Shown piece by piece: positions 29,790 to 37,919 of a DNA stretch of 42,517 bases. This DNA comes from Clostridiales bacterium (GTDB lineage Bacteria; Bacillota; Clostridia; Oscillospirales; Acutalibacteraceae). Below the pieces are notes generated by a model. That model saw only the letters and a program-made list of their open reading frames with translations, had not been told where the DNA came from and did not search any database. The DNA lies in contig JAHZDE010000015.1 in NCBI GenBank assembly GCA_019422525.1, positions 1-42,517 on the forward strand, read 5' to 3'. The translations under genes were made by a program, and so were the position numbers. Position 1 is the stretch's first letter; the number at the start of each line of letters is the position of its first letter.

Positions 29790-30043
29790 TCTCCTTTCAG
29801 CTCATTCTTCCAATATACAGTATCTATCCATTCCCGCATACGGCTGGCATCCGTCATTTTCACAATCTTCCGATTAACCCGCAGGCTTAGCTTACGGATA
29901 TTCTCATAGCCCAAAATCTCCGCGCACTGCTCCAATGGGATATTCTTTGCCCGTAAATCATACAAGGCAGCTTCCCTAGAATCGAAATTGCAGAACTTTT
30001 TATAATATGCCAGCTCCGGCGCGGTAAAATCGTAGATCTTCAA
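29786..30043 (-). CDS. helix-turn-helix-like small protein (85 aa)
   Basis: KIYDFTAPELAYYKKFCNFD, SREAALYDLRAKNIPLEQCA, EILGYENIRKLSLRVNRKI. The 'LxxRxKxxsLeqcAeiLgxsxxxvxrlsrrI' pattern is of sigma-region-4-like DNA-binding proteins. In this family the gene often lies among phage fibre and head genes. It might regulate late genes or the switch. ATGA-coupled to the fibre-like gene. Confidence 0.7.
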   Translation of the reverse strand: MKIYDFTAPELAYYKKFCNFDSREAALYDLRAKNIPLEQCAEILGYENIRKLSLRVNRKIVKMTDASRMREWIDTVYWKNELKGE

Positions 30044-30054
30044 GTGAACCCCTC

Positions 30055-30387
30055 TTACTTGTCTGTTAAGGCGTGAATCAGATCGTCTCTGGTTTTTTTT
30101 AGACCCTCTACATTGTTCCCGGTGATCTTGTTCTCAATGAGATCGAACATACTGCGCATCAGCAGATTCATGTCATCCCGATTCTGATTAATCTGGGTAT
30201 AATCGTTGGTCAGCTTCTGGTCTATGCCGTCCAGCCGCTTCTCGATGTTGTCCAGCCGTCTGTTGACATCCTTCTGCGGCTTCTTGGCTTCCACGTAAGC
30301 CTTATAGATGATGGTTCCCGCGGCTCCCACCGTAGAAATCCCCACGCATATAGTCATGAATGCTTTTCCCAGTTCGTATAAGTCCAT
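30055..30387 (-). CDS. membrane-anchored coiled-coil protein, possible holin partner
   Basis: 110 residues from MDLYELGKAF: one membrane span (FMTICVGISTVGAAGTIIYK) and a coiled coil (VNRRLDNIEKRLDGIDQKLT), then LLMRSMFDLIENKITGNNVE. This resembles XhlA-type or holin-associated proteins, but it lies beside the minor capsid gene. The start overlaps the previous stop (TAATG). Confidence 0.6.
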   Translation of the reverse strand: MDLYELGKAFMTICVGISTVGAAGTIIYKAYVEAKKPQKDVNRRLDNIEKRLDGIDQKLTNDYTQINQNRDDMNLLMRSMFDLIENKITGNNVEGLKKTRDDLIHALTDK

Positions 30388-31616
30388 TAATCTGCTCCCT
30401 TTGCGTTTTCGTACCGCCGCGCAGCTCCCCGCGCCCTTGTGGCCTGCTCCCGGCTCCATTGTGCTATTCTAAGCCTGTCGGCCAGTGGCCGGAGGTCGTT
30501 GTCCTTGCAATACTCGTTATATGCCTTATTCTGGCGCTGTAAGATGTAAGATTTGCGGTCAAGCTCCTGTTGCAGAGAGAACTTGGCCTGTTCGTCCTTG
30601 CACCCATCTACGGCTTCCTGCAAGCCCAAAACAGCCCGCTTGGTCTTGCGGATACGGCGTTCAAGCTCTCGCTGTCGCTTCTCGGCTTGCTCAACCTTAT
30701 AATTATCCTCCGTCAGAATATCTTTGTATGGATTGTCCTTGGCTTCTCCCGTTCCGCTTCCAAAGCTGTGGCGACAATTCACACCACACAGGCCTTCTAT
30801 AGTCCCGTACCCGGTGGATTCCTTGAAGTCCGGGAAGCGCTTATCTTTCCCAGTCCGGGAAAAGTACTGGCCTTGCCACCACGCATGATTTCCCGGATTC
30901 TGCCCGCCGTCTCCTGTCCTGGCTCCCACGTGAGCGGACACCAGAATAATATCCCAATCCATTTCTTCCATGCGCTTCAGGCATATATCCCCGGTGGCCT
31001 GTGCTATGCCGGTTCGCACCGCCCGAGCCGTGGCCGTCTCTATGGTGTCCTTGTGCCCGGTTGGGTACCGGACTACCACGCCGTCCTTGACAATCGTGTC
31101 TACGGCTTCCCTGACGGCCAGCGTATAGCTTACCGTTCCGGTCATCACCTTGTTATAAGCAAGGTCACATTCAGTGATATACAAGGCCTGCGCAGCCTGC
31201 GCAGTGGTACGGGTGAAGTTCGTCCATTCGTTGACCGTGGCCAGCATATTCCGCTCCATAAGCCGGATAAGCGCCGGGGACTGTGTGAGCGGTTCCGGAG
31301 ACAGCCCGGCGACCTGGTATACCTTATGGTCTGCTTCCAGGGCCTTAACCCCGGCTTCTTCCATTGCGGCCTTGATCTCTTTTTTTTGCCGCTTGGTGTA
31401 CTTGGCAATCTCTGCGGTGATATCTTCCAGCAGATCCCCCGATTCCTGCAAGGTCTTAATCCGCCACACGTCCGATGATGTGATCAAATATTCATCGCCC
31501 CGACCGATACGGAGCATGATTCTGCGTATAATCTGCCGGATAATATAATCATGGAGGGAGGACGCAATCTGCTCACTGCCCTCTGATACCCGCCTAAGGT
31601 ACTCCGGTTCAAGCAT
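30387..31616 (-). CDS. minor capsid protein, Phage_min_cap2 (MuF-like)
   Basis: 409 residues right after the portal: YIIRQIIRRIMLRIGRGDEY, TATARAVRTGIAQATGDICL, then LVSAHVGARTGDGGQNPGNH, AWWQGQYFS and GLCGVNCRHSFG. These blocks define the Phage minor capsid protein 2 family, which is injected or sits in the portal region. A C-terminal coiled coil (EQAEKRQRELERRIRKTKRA) ends in basic residues. Confidence 0.9.
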   Translation of the reverse strand: MLEPEYLRRVSEGSEQIASSLHDYIIRQIIRRIMLRIGRGDEYLITSSDVWRIKTLQESGDLLEDITAEIAKYTKRQKKEIKAAMEEAGVKALEADHKVYQVAGLSPEPLTQSPALIRLMERNMLATVNEWTNFTRTTAQAAQALYITECDLAYNKVMTGTVSYTLAVREAVDTIVKDGVVVRYPTGHKDTIETATARAVRTGIAQATGDICLKRMEEMDWDIILVSAHVGARTGDGGQNPGNHAWWQGQYFSRTGKDKRFPDFKESTGYGTIEGLCGVNCRHSFGSGTGEAKDNPYKDILTEDNYKVEQAEKRQRELERRIRKTKRAVLGLQEAVDGCKDEQAKFSLQQELDRKSYILQRQNKAYNEYCKDNDLRPLADRLRIAQWSREQATRARGAARRYENAKGAD

Positions 31617-31651
31617 ATTGTATCACTCCCTCCTGACTGATTATTCACCAC

Positions 31652-31708
31652 TTAACCCAGTGGCCGGGAGATGTGCGGATCACCATCCTTTCGGCTTGTG
31701 TTGGTCAT
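31652..31708 (-). CDS. possible 18-residue peptide
   Basis: MTNTSRKDGDPHISRPLG lies between portal and minor capsid genes, 9 bases after GAGGAGTGATAGG, which is a fair ribosome site provided by the portal stop. It might aid translational coupling across the gap. Could be chance. Confidence 0.25.
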   Translation of the reverse strand: MTNTSRKDGDPHISRPLG

Positions 31709-31712
31709 CCTA

Positions 31713-33155
31713 TCACTCCTCTGTGAAAAGCCCGGGTTCCTCTTTGGGCTGGGCTTCTTCTACCATTGCTTTCGCTTCCTCTTCGGACATACCCTCGAAC
31801 TTGACGAAGTACATCCAGGCCGGAACCTTGCTCTGTATCACATACTGCCACCATCTGGCCCTGTCTTCTTCCCGGTTATAGGTGATATCTCCGAAGTCAT
31901 AAGTTGTTTCGTAAGCGCCCACCGGGGCCAGACCGTACAAGTCAGCAAATACATTGAGCGCATAGATTACACTGTCCAGACAGTCCTCCAACTTATCTCG
32001 CACATCCTTGATGAGCTGAATCGTCCGGCGGTCGTCCGCTTCTACCTGTGTAGCTGTCACCATGCCGGACTTCTCATTGAATACGAAGTACCCATTACTG
32101 TATCCAGCCTTGTATCCTATCTGTGACAGCAGCGCATTGATTCCGGCCAGCCGAACATCTGTATTGAGTTGCGGGTTAATCTCCTGATAGAAGTAGTCGG
32201 TGCCATTGCCGAATACATTCTTAACGTAATGCGGGAGCTTCATGTCTTTTCGTGTCTGATCCCTCGTGGCTTCCGTCGTATTCTTAAGGTTCACGCCGGA
32301 CGGCATCATCAAGGTATCGTCCGCAAGGATGATCTTTTCACTGTCGAAGATCTCCCCGGCGTTCCGACTGTATGCCGTGTCAAGGTCTTTCAGCTCCTCG
32401 ATGGCTTCTCGGAATATCGGTAAGCCCGTTGGTACGCTCATGTCAACATTGTTGGCCTGCGGCGTCCTGAACATACCGAACATGGGGCCGTCCAGTCTGG
32501 TGCCGTCACCCTTGAGGATGGGCGGCGTCTCTTCCATCAGCCCGGCCCATCTGGTCTCTTCTAGCGGTATCGGGTTTCCAATGCTGTCCTCTTTCCGGGA
32601 TACGTAAGCCTTATTCGTGATAATGTACGGCTCATAGCCCTCATTGTCCGCTGACACGAATCTGTGATATTCAAGGCGCGTATAATGCTTGTCGCCCTCT
32701 GTGTACGTATCCTTGAATATGATACCATTAACGCCCAAGTTATCATAGTCCACCAGCAGAACATCCCCCGGCGTGAATACGTCCAGCGTCTGACCATTGG
32801 GCTTGATGTACACCGTACCATAGGCGCAGCCATACTCGACCCAGTGGCGGATCTGGAAATACGACTTATCAATCTGCTGTTGTAACCACTCGGCCCTTGC
32901 GCTGCCGTCGATGGTCACGCCGATTGCAAGAGTAGTGAGCCGCGCCGTCTCGGAGCACAGGGACTTAGCGAAGTTGATGGTCTTAACCCCGTCTTTCTCG
33001 TTCACCCACGGCGGACGGCCTGCGTATATGTTGGCGCAGGTGCTCACCACTGCGTCCATCTCCGCACAGTCCGGGGTGGTAATCTGGAAGTCTTTTTCTG
33101 CTTGGCTCTTAAATAACATGCTTATCCACCTTCTAATTGTTGATATCAGTCCCAT
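31713..33155 (-). CDS. portal protein
   Basis: 480 residues from MGLISTIRRWISMLFKS: early conserved Trp and IAGRPPW-like (ANIYAGRPPWVNEKDGVKTI), ARLTTLAIGVTIDGSARAEW and ALEYG-like (WVEYGCAYGTVYIKPNGQTL), later AYSRNAGEIFDSEKIILADD and GMVTATQVEADDRRTIQLIK. This is the SPP1-type phage portal of clostridial siphophages. Start overlaps the terminase stop (TAATG). DNA gate at the capsid vertex. Confidence 0.93.
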   Translation of the reverse strand: MGLISTIRRWISMLFKSQAEKDFQITTPDCAEMDAVVSTCANIYAGRPPWVNEKDGVKTINFAKSLCSETARLTTLAIGVTIDGSARAEWLQQQIDKSYFQIRHWVEYGCAYGTVYIKPNGQTLDVFTPGDVLLVDYDNLGVNGIIFKDTYTEGDKHYTRLEYHRFVSADNEGYEPYIITNKAYVSRKEDSIGNPIPLEETRWAGLMEETPPILKGDGTRLDGPMFGMFRTPQANNVDMSVPTGLPIFREAIEELKDLDTAYSRNAGEIFDSEKIILADDTLMMPSGVNLKNTTEATRDQTRKDMKLPHYVKNVFGNGTDYFYQEINPQLNTDVRLAGINALLSQIGYKAGYSNGYFVFNEKSGMVTATQVEADDRRTIQLIKDVRDKLEDCLDSVIYALNVFADLYGLAPVGAYETTYDFGDITYNREEDRARWWQYVIQSKVPAWMYFVKFEGMSEEEAKAMVEEAQPKEEPGLFTEE

Positions 33156-34702
33156 TATGCGCTGCTTCCCCTTCTCTTCCATATCGGCTCTGTTGCGTAC
33201 CGTGTCGCGTCGATGAAGTGATTGTTCTTGTCCGGGTATCCGCTGATAACGTTCCCGTCCTTATCTCGCTCGTATTCGTACTCTGTGAACTCCTTGCAGG
33301 CTTCCGGGGTGCGGCGCGGATCCATAACCAGCTTCTTTCCTTGCAGCCACTTCATGGAGTATTCGACGCTTCCGGGGCCTTTCTCTGCCCCTCTGGCGGG
33401 TAGTCCTTCGTCCCGGTAGTCAGATATAGATTTCGGCTCCGCACTGTCGCAGATAATCGCATAGTCATCATATCCGCGTTCCTTGATTCTCGCCGCCGTG
33501 TAACTGTTCGCCTTCTTGTTCTCTCCAATCTCGTCGATGAAGTACAAAGTCTCCCGTGCATGGTCATAGTAGACACGCACAAAAGCGTATCGGTCTGGGT
33601 ACCAGCCCCAGTCTACGCCCTGGTATATCTTGTCCATCCGGGCGATCTCTTCGTCTGTAATCTCCCGGAGCTCGATATACTCAAACACATTGCCGCCGTC
33701 TCCGTTCGGTACACCCAGGTATTCATGCTCATAGGCTTCTGGGTTGACCTCTTTCAGGTGCTCCGCGTCATCAATGAACTTCTGGCCTAACCACTCCGGC
33801 GGAGCTTCGGTGTAACAGGAATGATGGATGACACGCTTCGGATTCGGTTTGAGCTTAATGCGGTGTACCCAGCTGCTCTTGCTCTTTGGCGGATTATAGG
33901 ACGAGAAATCATATGATTCATTACCACCACGGAGCACGGACTGATTAACCGAACGCTCCTGGGCGTCGCCCTTCATCTGGTCTTTCTCCTCTTTCCAGAG
34001 AATACCGATATAGCCAAATGGCGGCTTGATGGATTTTAGCTTGGTCTCATCGTCCAGACCTCGGAAGTAGATGACCTGTCCCGTCTTGGTGTAGATAATC
34101 TCCAGCGGCGATACCTTACAGTTGAACTCCTCGTCCAGATCCAGCTCATGGATGGCCCACTTCATCTGGGCGTACACGGAATCTTTCAGTGTTCCGGCCA
34201 CCTGCCGGGTAATGCAGGCGTGCATCTGCTGGTTGTTCTTAATCAGCTCTATGATTTTCAGCGATACGAAAGAGGATTTCAAACCACCACGTCCACCCTC
34301 GAACACATATTCCATGTTCGGGCGGATCTGCCTGTTGATATCCACGAACGCCCTACCAAGCACCCGGGCGGGGAGTTCATACCTTCCGGCATCTTCCTTG
34401 GTCTCCGCTACGAGTTGCTCCCACTTCTCCACGGCCTGCATATTGCCCTTGACAGCCTTAGAGTACACAGAAGCCACAATTACAGCGTTATTGCTGGCAT
34501 CCTCGGCTTCTATGCCTATCTGCTCCAGTTTTCTTCTGGCGGCATCCGGGGCAGGATTGTCAGCTATCATTTTTGCAAGGTCGGAAAGCGTCTTTTTCTG
34601 CCGCCTTGCTTTTCCCGATGCAATCCCGCCCTTTCTGCCATTTTCTCGGGCTTCGCTCGGGCTTCGATGTGAATTTTGCACTAAGTTTTTCTCGTTCGCC
34701 AT
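33155..34702 (-). CDS. terL: large terminase with fused small-terminase-like N-terminus
   Basis: Residues 1-100 (GRKGGIASGKARRQKKTLSD, NAVIVASVYSKAVKGNMQAV) look like a small-terminase of this phage group, normally a separate gene. Residues 120-515 are a PBSX-type large terminase: Walker A EGGRGGLKSS (135-144), Walker B-like GYIGILWKEE, then the nuclease domain (YQGVDWGWYPDRYAFVRVYY, CDSAEPKSISDYR, NHFIDATRYATE). No separate small terminase is seen. It packages DNA into proheads. Confidence 0.93.
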   Translation of the reverse strand: MANEKNLVQNSHRSPSEARENGRKGGIASGKARRQKKTLSDLAKMIADNPAPDAARRKLEQIGIEAEDASNNAVIVASVYSKAVKGNMQAVEKWEQLVAETKEDAGRYELPARVLGRAFVDINRQIRPNMEYVFEGGRGGLKSSFVSLKIIELIKNNQQMHACITRQVAGTLKDSVYAQMKWAIHELDLDEEFNCKVSPLEIIYTKTGQVIYFRGLDDETKLKSIKPPFGYIGILWKEEKDQMKGDAQERSVNQSVLRGGNESYDFSSYNPPKSKSSWVHRIKLKPNPKRVIHHSCYTEAPPEWLGQKFIDDAEHLKEVNPEAYEHEYLGVPNGDGGNVFEYIELREITDEEIARMDKIYQGVDWGWYPDRYAFVRVYYDHARETLYFIDEIGENKKANSYTAARIKERGYDDYAIICDSAEPKSISDYRDEGLPARGAEKGPGSVEYSMKWLQGKKLVMDPRRTPEACKEFTEYEYERDKDGNVISGYPDKNNHFIDATRYATEPIWKRRGSSA

Positions 34703-34719
34703 CCTACCATCTCGTTACC

Positions 34720-35481
34720 CTAATTTTTTTTGCGGTAATACTTATACCCATATTCCTTCTGGTTCTTTTTCAGCCACTTATCGGCTGCATCGTCGAAGTC
34801 CTTGCCTTTCATCTTGGCCGTCTTTACTGCCTTGATGAAACTGTTGGCTTTGAAGTGCGTCCCCTTTGTGAATACATAGTCATACTTTCTGCCCGATGCT
34901 ACGATACCCTTTGAGTTTCTTTCCATTGATGTAGAAATAAGGTCTGCATCAGAGAAAGCCCCTCCGCTTGGGTGGTTGTGCAGTATCATCGTATTGCGTC
35001 CACGACTGGATATACGTACGCTTGACTTATTGCCCTCTACGAACTGATGTACATATCCCTGCTCATCCACTTCGTAGGCCCATTCATGATCTGAATTCTT
35101 GAATCTGTGTTGAAACTCATTCATAGCCCCTTCAAGCGTTTTGGACTTAATTCTGGTATTCGCATAAGCCGGAAGAAGGCTCTTGCTCTTATCCTTCCCA
35201 CTATCACGGGCATGGTCGAATTTGAATGTCTTTTCTCCTCCCCCGGCTCCACGCCCCCCCTCCAGAGGTGGGACATATAGCGTTTCCTGGCTTTCTATGA
35301 TTTTCCTGACGGTCTCGCCATCAATCTCATAGTCAAGTAATTCATCCACGCTTTTGAAGTTCACAGATTCCCTTGTCTGTTCGTTCCAGATTTCCAGAGG
35401 TTTTCTGAATACAATGATATGCTTTTTCAGGTAGAATCCGTTCAGTCTGTTGAACAGGTATCTAAAATGCTCAATCCGCAT
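34720..35481 (-). CDS. JAB/JAMM metalloprotease-like protein
   Basis: The C-terminal domain has the JAMM zinc motif HNHPSGGAFSDADL (H168, H170, S177, D180 spacing) after EVDEQGYVHQF, where Glu138 may be the catalytic Glu. Such domains cut isopeptide or peptide bonds (RadC-like, deubiquitinase-like). The N-terminal 70 residues are a PBECR/DUF-like module (KPLEIWNEQTRESVNFKSVD). The linker has LEGGRGAGGG, close to the GGRGASG tag. It sits directly ahead of terminase, and a role as an injected effector is possible but inferred. Confidence 0.75.
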   Translation of the reverse strand: MRIEHFRYLFNRLNGFYLKKHIIVFRKPLEIWNEQTRESVNFKSVDELLDYEIDGETVRKIIESQETLYVPPLEGGRGAGGGEKTFKFDHARDSGKDKSKSLLPAYANTRIKSKTLEGAMNEFQHRFKNSDHEWAYEVDEQGYVHQFVEGNKSSVRISSRGRNTMILHNHPSGGAFSDADLISTSMERNSKGIVASGRKYDYVFTKGTHFKANSFIKAVKTAKMKGKDFDDAADKWLKKNQKEYGYKYYRKKN

Positions 35482-35492
35482 ACTTCACTCTC

Positions 35493-35909
35493 CTACTTCT
35501 GTTTCACCCATGCTTTTGTCTTTCCATCCCACTTGAATCCGTTCTTTTTAATCTCTTCTCTTATACCATAGGTCTGCCCTGATACAGAAGTGGCTTTGTT
35601 GAGATTAACTCCGAATACAGTTCCATTAACAGCTCCATGTGATACCTCAAATGTCACATACTCCGTTCTATTCGTCTTTGCTGTCTTTCCTCTTTTCTTC
35701 GGGGTGGCATACTCGAATGTGACTTTCCCATTTTTATCGGCTTTCGCTTCCAGAACTTCATCTTTGTAGCCGGTATATCCACGTTGGCTTCCAGATGTAG
35801 CTCTATACTGCGTTTCGATCTCTCTCGGCTTTGCACCCTTTTCAAGCGGGCTGTTTCTTATTCCGCTTGCCCCCCTACCTCCAAAAAGCTGAAGATTAAG
35901 TTTTTCCAT
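35493..35909 (-). CDS. LNLQLFGGRGASG-tagged protein, possible cargo
   Basis: The N-terminus MEKLNLQLFGGRGASGIRNS is the tag I recall on Bacillota phage head-associated proteins and toxins. The body (ETQYRATSGSQRGYTGYKDE, RTEYVTFEVSHGAVNGTVFG) is beta-rich. The end, REEIKKNGFKWDGKTKAWVK, resembles the small DUF5710-like 'GxxWDxxxKxWxV' domain. It overlaps the ParB-type gene by 14 bases. Function unknown. Confidence 0.7.
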   Translation of the reverse strand: MEKLNLQLFGGRGASGIRNSPLEKGAKPREIETQYRATSGSQRGYTGYKDEVLEAKADKNGKVTFEYATPKKRGKTAKTNRTEYVTFEVSHGAVNGTVFGVNLNKATSVSGQTYGIREEIKKNGFKWDGKTKAWVKQK

Positions 35910-36930
35910 GTCCTATCCTTTCTGCGTTATGATTGCTTATGTAAACCGCTTTCGCTTTTCCGAAATCATACCCGATATCCCCGCCATACACGACCACAGT
36001 TTTCGGCTTAAGCTGTCGCATGGCTTCGTCCATCCCTGCTGTCCATATCTTCTTGGCATCCGGCTGCTGCTTAACGCCTATCGTGGATACCGATACCACT
36101 CCGCCCGGCTCTATGCCGTCAAACGCAAATTCGAAGGAATCCTCCCGGCACCATTGCAGCGTCGGTATCACCGTCAGGCCGTAGCCTTGCATGATCTGCC
36201 CTACCATCTTGGAGCGGTACACGTTCCAGATCTGCATAGGCAGCGGCATCTCGGTATAGAGTGAGAAGTCAGGCGTCAGGATGCAGTCGAACTGCCGGAG
36301 TATGTCTACATAATCGTGCGGGGTGTTCCAGATTCTTTCGAACTGGTAATCGTCGATATAGAAATGCACGCCCTTATCGTACTCCTTTGAGGTCTTGGCA
36401 TAGTTGAATGAAATTAAGTCCTTGGGGATATAGGTACACTTTTTGATGATTGGCATCTGCCACTTTTCCGTCAGGCGTTCCTCGTCCACGTCATGGAGAT
36501 TGTAAGCATCGAATGTGCGTTCCCGCTCTGCACCGTAATAGTCCGGTTCTTTCTCTTCCGGCGGATCCATATCGGGAAATCCGAAGTCCTGCATATTGAT
36601 GTCCAAAATCTCGTCAAGCTCATCGGCCAGCAACGAATAGTCCCATTCGGCCTGCTCTGCCACCTTATTATCCGCCAGCCGAAAGGCCTTAATCTGCTCA
36701 TTGTTCAGGTCACTTGCAACGATAGCCGGGACTTCTTTCAGCCCCAGCTTTTTCGCCGCCTTATAGCGTGTGTGTCCGGCCACAATAACATTATCTTTAT
36801 CGACCACGATAGGAACCTTGAACCCGAATTCCTTAATGCTATTCGCCACATAGTCAACAGCACCGTCATTTTTTCGGGGATTCTTCTCATAAGGCTGTAA
36901 GTCCTTAATCTTAAGATTCACAACATCCAT
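35896..36930 (-). CDS. ParB-like domain fused to DUF4417
   Basis: The N-terminal ParB/sulfiredoxin-like domain has DLQPYEKNPRKNDGAVDYVA, DNVIVAGHTRYKAAKKLGLK and IKAFRLADNKVAEQAEWDYS. The C-terminal half (IPKDLISFNYAKTSKEYDKG, YVDILRQFDCILTPDFSLYT, VSVSTIGVKQ) is DUF4417. Phage ParB-like proteins with 'ADNKVAExAxWD' often accompany terminase or methyltransferases and some act as nucleases. Its place before terminase suggests a packaging or DNA-processing role. Confidence 0.82.
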   Translation of the reverse strand: MDVVNLKIKDLQPYEKNPRKNDGAVDYVANSIKEFGFKVPIVVDKDNVIVAGHTRYKAAKKLGLKEVPAIVASDLNNEQIKAFRLADNKVAEQAEWDYSLLADELDEILDINMQDFGFPDMDPPEEKEPDYYGAERERTFDAYNLHDVDEERLTEKWQMPIIKKCTYIPKDLISFNYAKTSKEYDKGVHFYIDDYQFERIWNTPHDYVDILRQFDCILTPDFSLYTEMPLPMQIWNVYRSKMVGQIMQGYGLTVIPTLQWCREDSFEFAFDGIEPGGVVSVSTIGVKQQPDAKKIWTAGMDEAMRQLKPKTVVVYGGDIGYDFGKAKAVYISNHNAERIGHGKT

Positions 36931-36988
36931 GCTACTCCTCCATCTTCCTCTATTATCCTATATCCCCACGTTTTTTCCCTCACCACGT

Positions 36989-37288
36989 TCAGACCCGGCC
37001 ATACATCCGCAGGAAATCATAGAACTTGGACATTGCCTTGCGCCTGTACCCGTAGAAGTCATCGGACTTCATCGGAATATAATCTGTCCGGGATATCTGG
37101 TCATAGCTTTTCCCCATTGCAAGGCTTTCGTATACCAGAAACTCCATCCCTTCCGGTGAAGCGTCAATGCAGGCATGAAGAAGCCAGTGACGCTCCTCTG
37201 GTGTAGATTTTTTGCATCGCTCCAGAAGCATCTTGGTATCCTCTGGGTATACCCCGTGATCTTCCAGCTTTTTATATCGGTTCCTCAT
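36989..37288 (-). CDS. possible late-gene regulator (99 aa)
   Basis: MRNRYKKLEDHGVYPEDTKM, SYDQISRTDYIPMKSDDFYG, then YRRKAMSKFYDFLRMYGR. Helical, with a basic end like small sigma- or ArpU-type late activators, and it lies just ahead of the packaging genes. The family is not confirmed. A strong hairpin is upstream. Confidence 0.55.
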   Translation of the reverse strand: MRNRYKKLEDHGVYPEDTKMLLERCKKSTPEERHWLLHACIDASPEGMEFLVYESLAMGKSYDQISRTDYIPMKSDDFYGYRRKAMSKFYDFLRMYGRV

Positions 37289-37312
37289 TCTATAGCTTCC
37301 CCCTCTCTGTGT

Positions 37313-37359
37313 GGGCAGTGCGACCTTTTGGCAGGGTGCACCGCCCTTTCTATTTTTTT
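37313..37359. other. hairpin at the early-late border
   Basis: GGGCAGTGC, 16 bases, GCACCGCCC (one G-U), followed on the plus strand by TTTCTATTTTTTT. It has terminator shape on the plus strand, where no gene runs. On the minus strand it forms a stable hairpin 25 bases before the putative late regulator. Confidence 0.5.
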
Positions 37360-37362
37360 CAG

Positions 37363-37536
37363 TTACTCATCCCACCAGCCGGGTCTGTTCGGGCAATCCG
37401 GGCAGTTGCAGACCAGTTCGCCGTCCTCGTCAATACTGTAATCATCGCCGTATCCGGAGCACTCATAGCAATAGTCGTAGTTGTCCCAGAAGTCATCACA
37501 GCTGTCATCTATATCATCTTCGTGCTGTTCGGTCAT
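37363..37536 (-). CDS. small acidic Cys-rich protein (57 aa)
   Basis: MTEQHEDDIDDSCDDFWDNY, then CYECSGYGDDYSIDEDGE and CNCPDCPNRPGWWDE. Very acidic with several CxC/CxxC pairs that could bind zinc. Start overlaps the upstream stop (ATGA). Similar mini-proteins occur in early regions of clostridial phages. Function unknown. Confidence 0.7.
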   Translation of the reverse strand: MTEQHEDDIDDSCDDFWDNYDYCYECSGYGDDYSIDEDGELVCNCPDCPNRPGWWDE

Positions 37537-37919
37537 TCATTGCCCTCCGCAAGCCTCATGTGCGTCCATGTGCAGGTGCGCTTATCATCTATAGACCATG
37601 ATGTAGCACCCGAATCATAAGTTTCCGGCTTTCCGTCACGCATTCCGGCGAAGTATCTGCGGTACCACCTTTTCCCATCACATGAAGCCAGAACTGGCGT
37701 GTCAATCGGCACCTTGCTCCAGTCCACATGCGGCTCCTGGTATTCGGCATTGAGCCAGTCGATAACCTCCTTCTTATGTTCAGTTTTTCCGCAGTTATTC
37801 ATAAAAAGGCATCTCTCACAGCTGCCACTTGCACAGCTAGTAGGCCTTCCGTCTACTACTGCAACAACCCTTGCAAGTATAGTATCCAACTTTTCCCTAT
37901 ATGCTTCCCTATTTGTCAT
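37533..37919 (-). CDS. conserved early protein with Cys motif (128 aa)
   Basis: The N-terminal Cys cluster (CASGSCERCLFMNNC) precedes a conserved block, DWSKVPIDTPVLASCDGKRW, YRRYFAGMRDGKPETYDSGA, then TSWSIDDKRTCTWTHMRLAE. I recall this 'VDWSKVPVDTPILVSxDGxxWxxRYFAxxxxGKVxTWxxGxTSW' family in many clostridial phages, with no known role. Overlaps the Lar-like gene by 11 bases. Confidence 0.78.
   Translation of the reverse strand: MTNREAYREKLDTILARVVAVVDGRPTSCASGSCERCLFMNNCGKTEHKKEVIDWLNAEYQEPHVDWSKVPIDTPVLASCDGKRWYRRYFAGMRDGKPETYDSGATSWSIDDKRTCTWTHMRLAEGNE

Noticed and set aside
30570..31478. 302-residue plus-strand open frame
   Set aside because: Shadow of the Phage_min_cap2 gene; no start signal and no recognisable domain.
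34720..35481. Frameshift at the C7 run (about 35256-35262) in the JAB gene
   Set aside because: The frame is continuous and the C-terminal JAMM domain is in frame with the N-terminal module.
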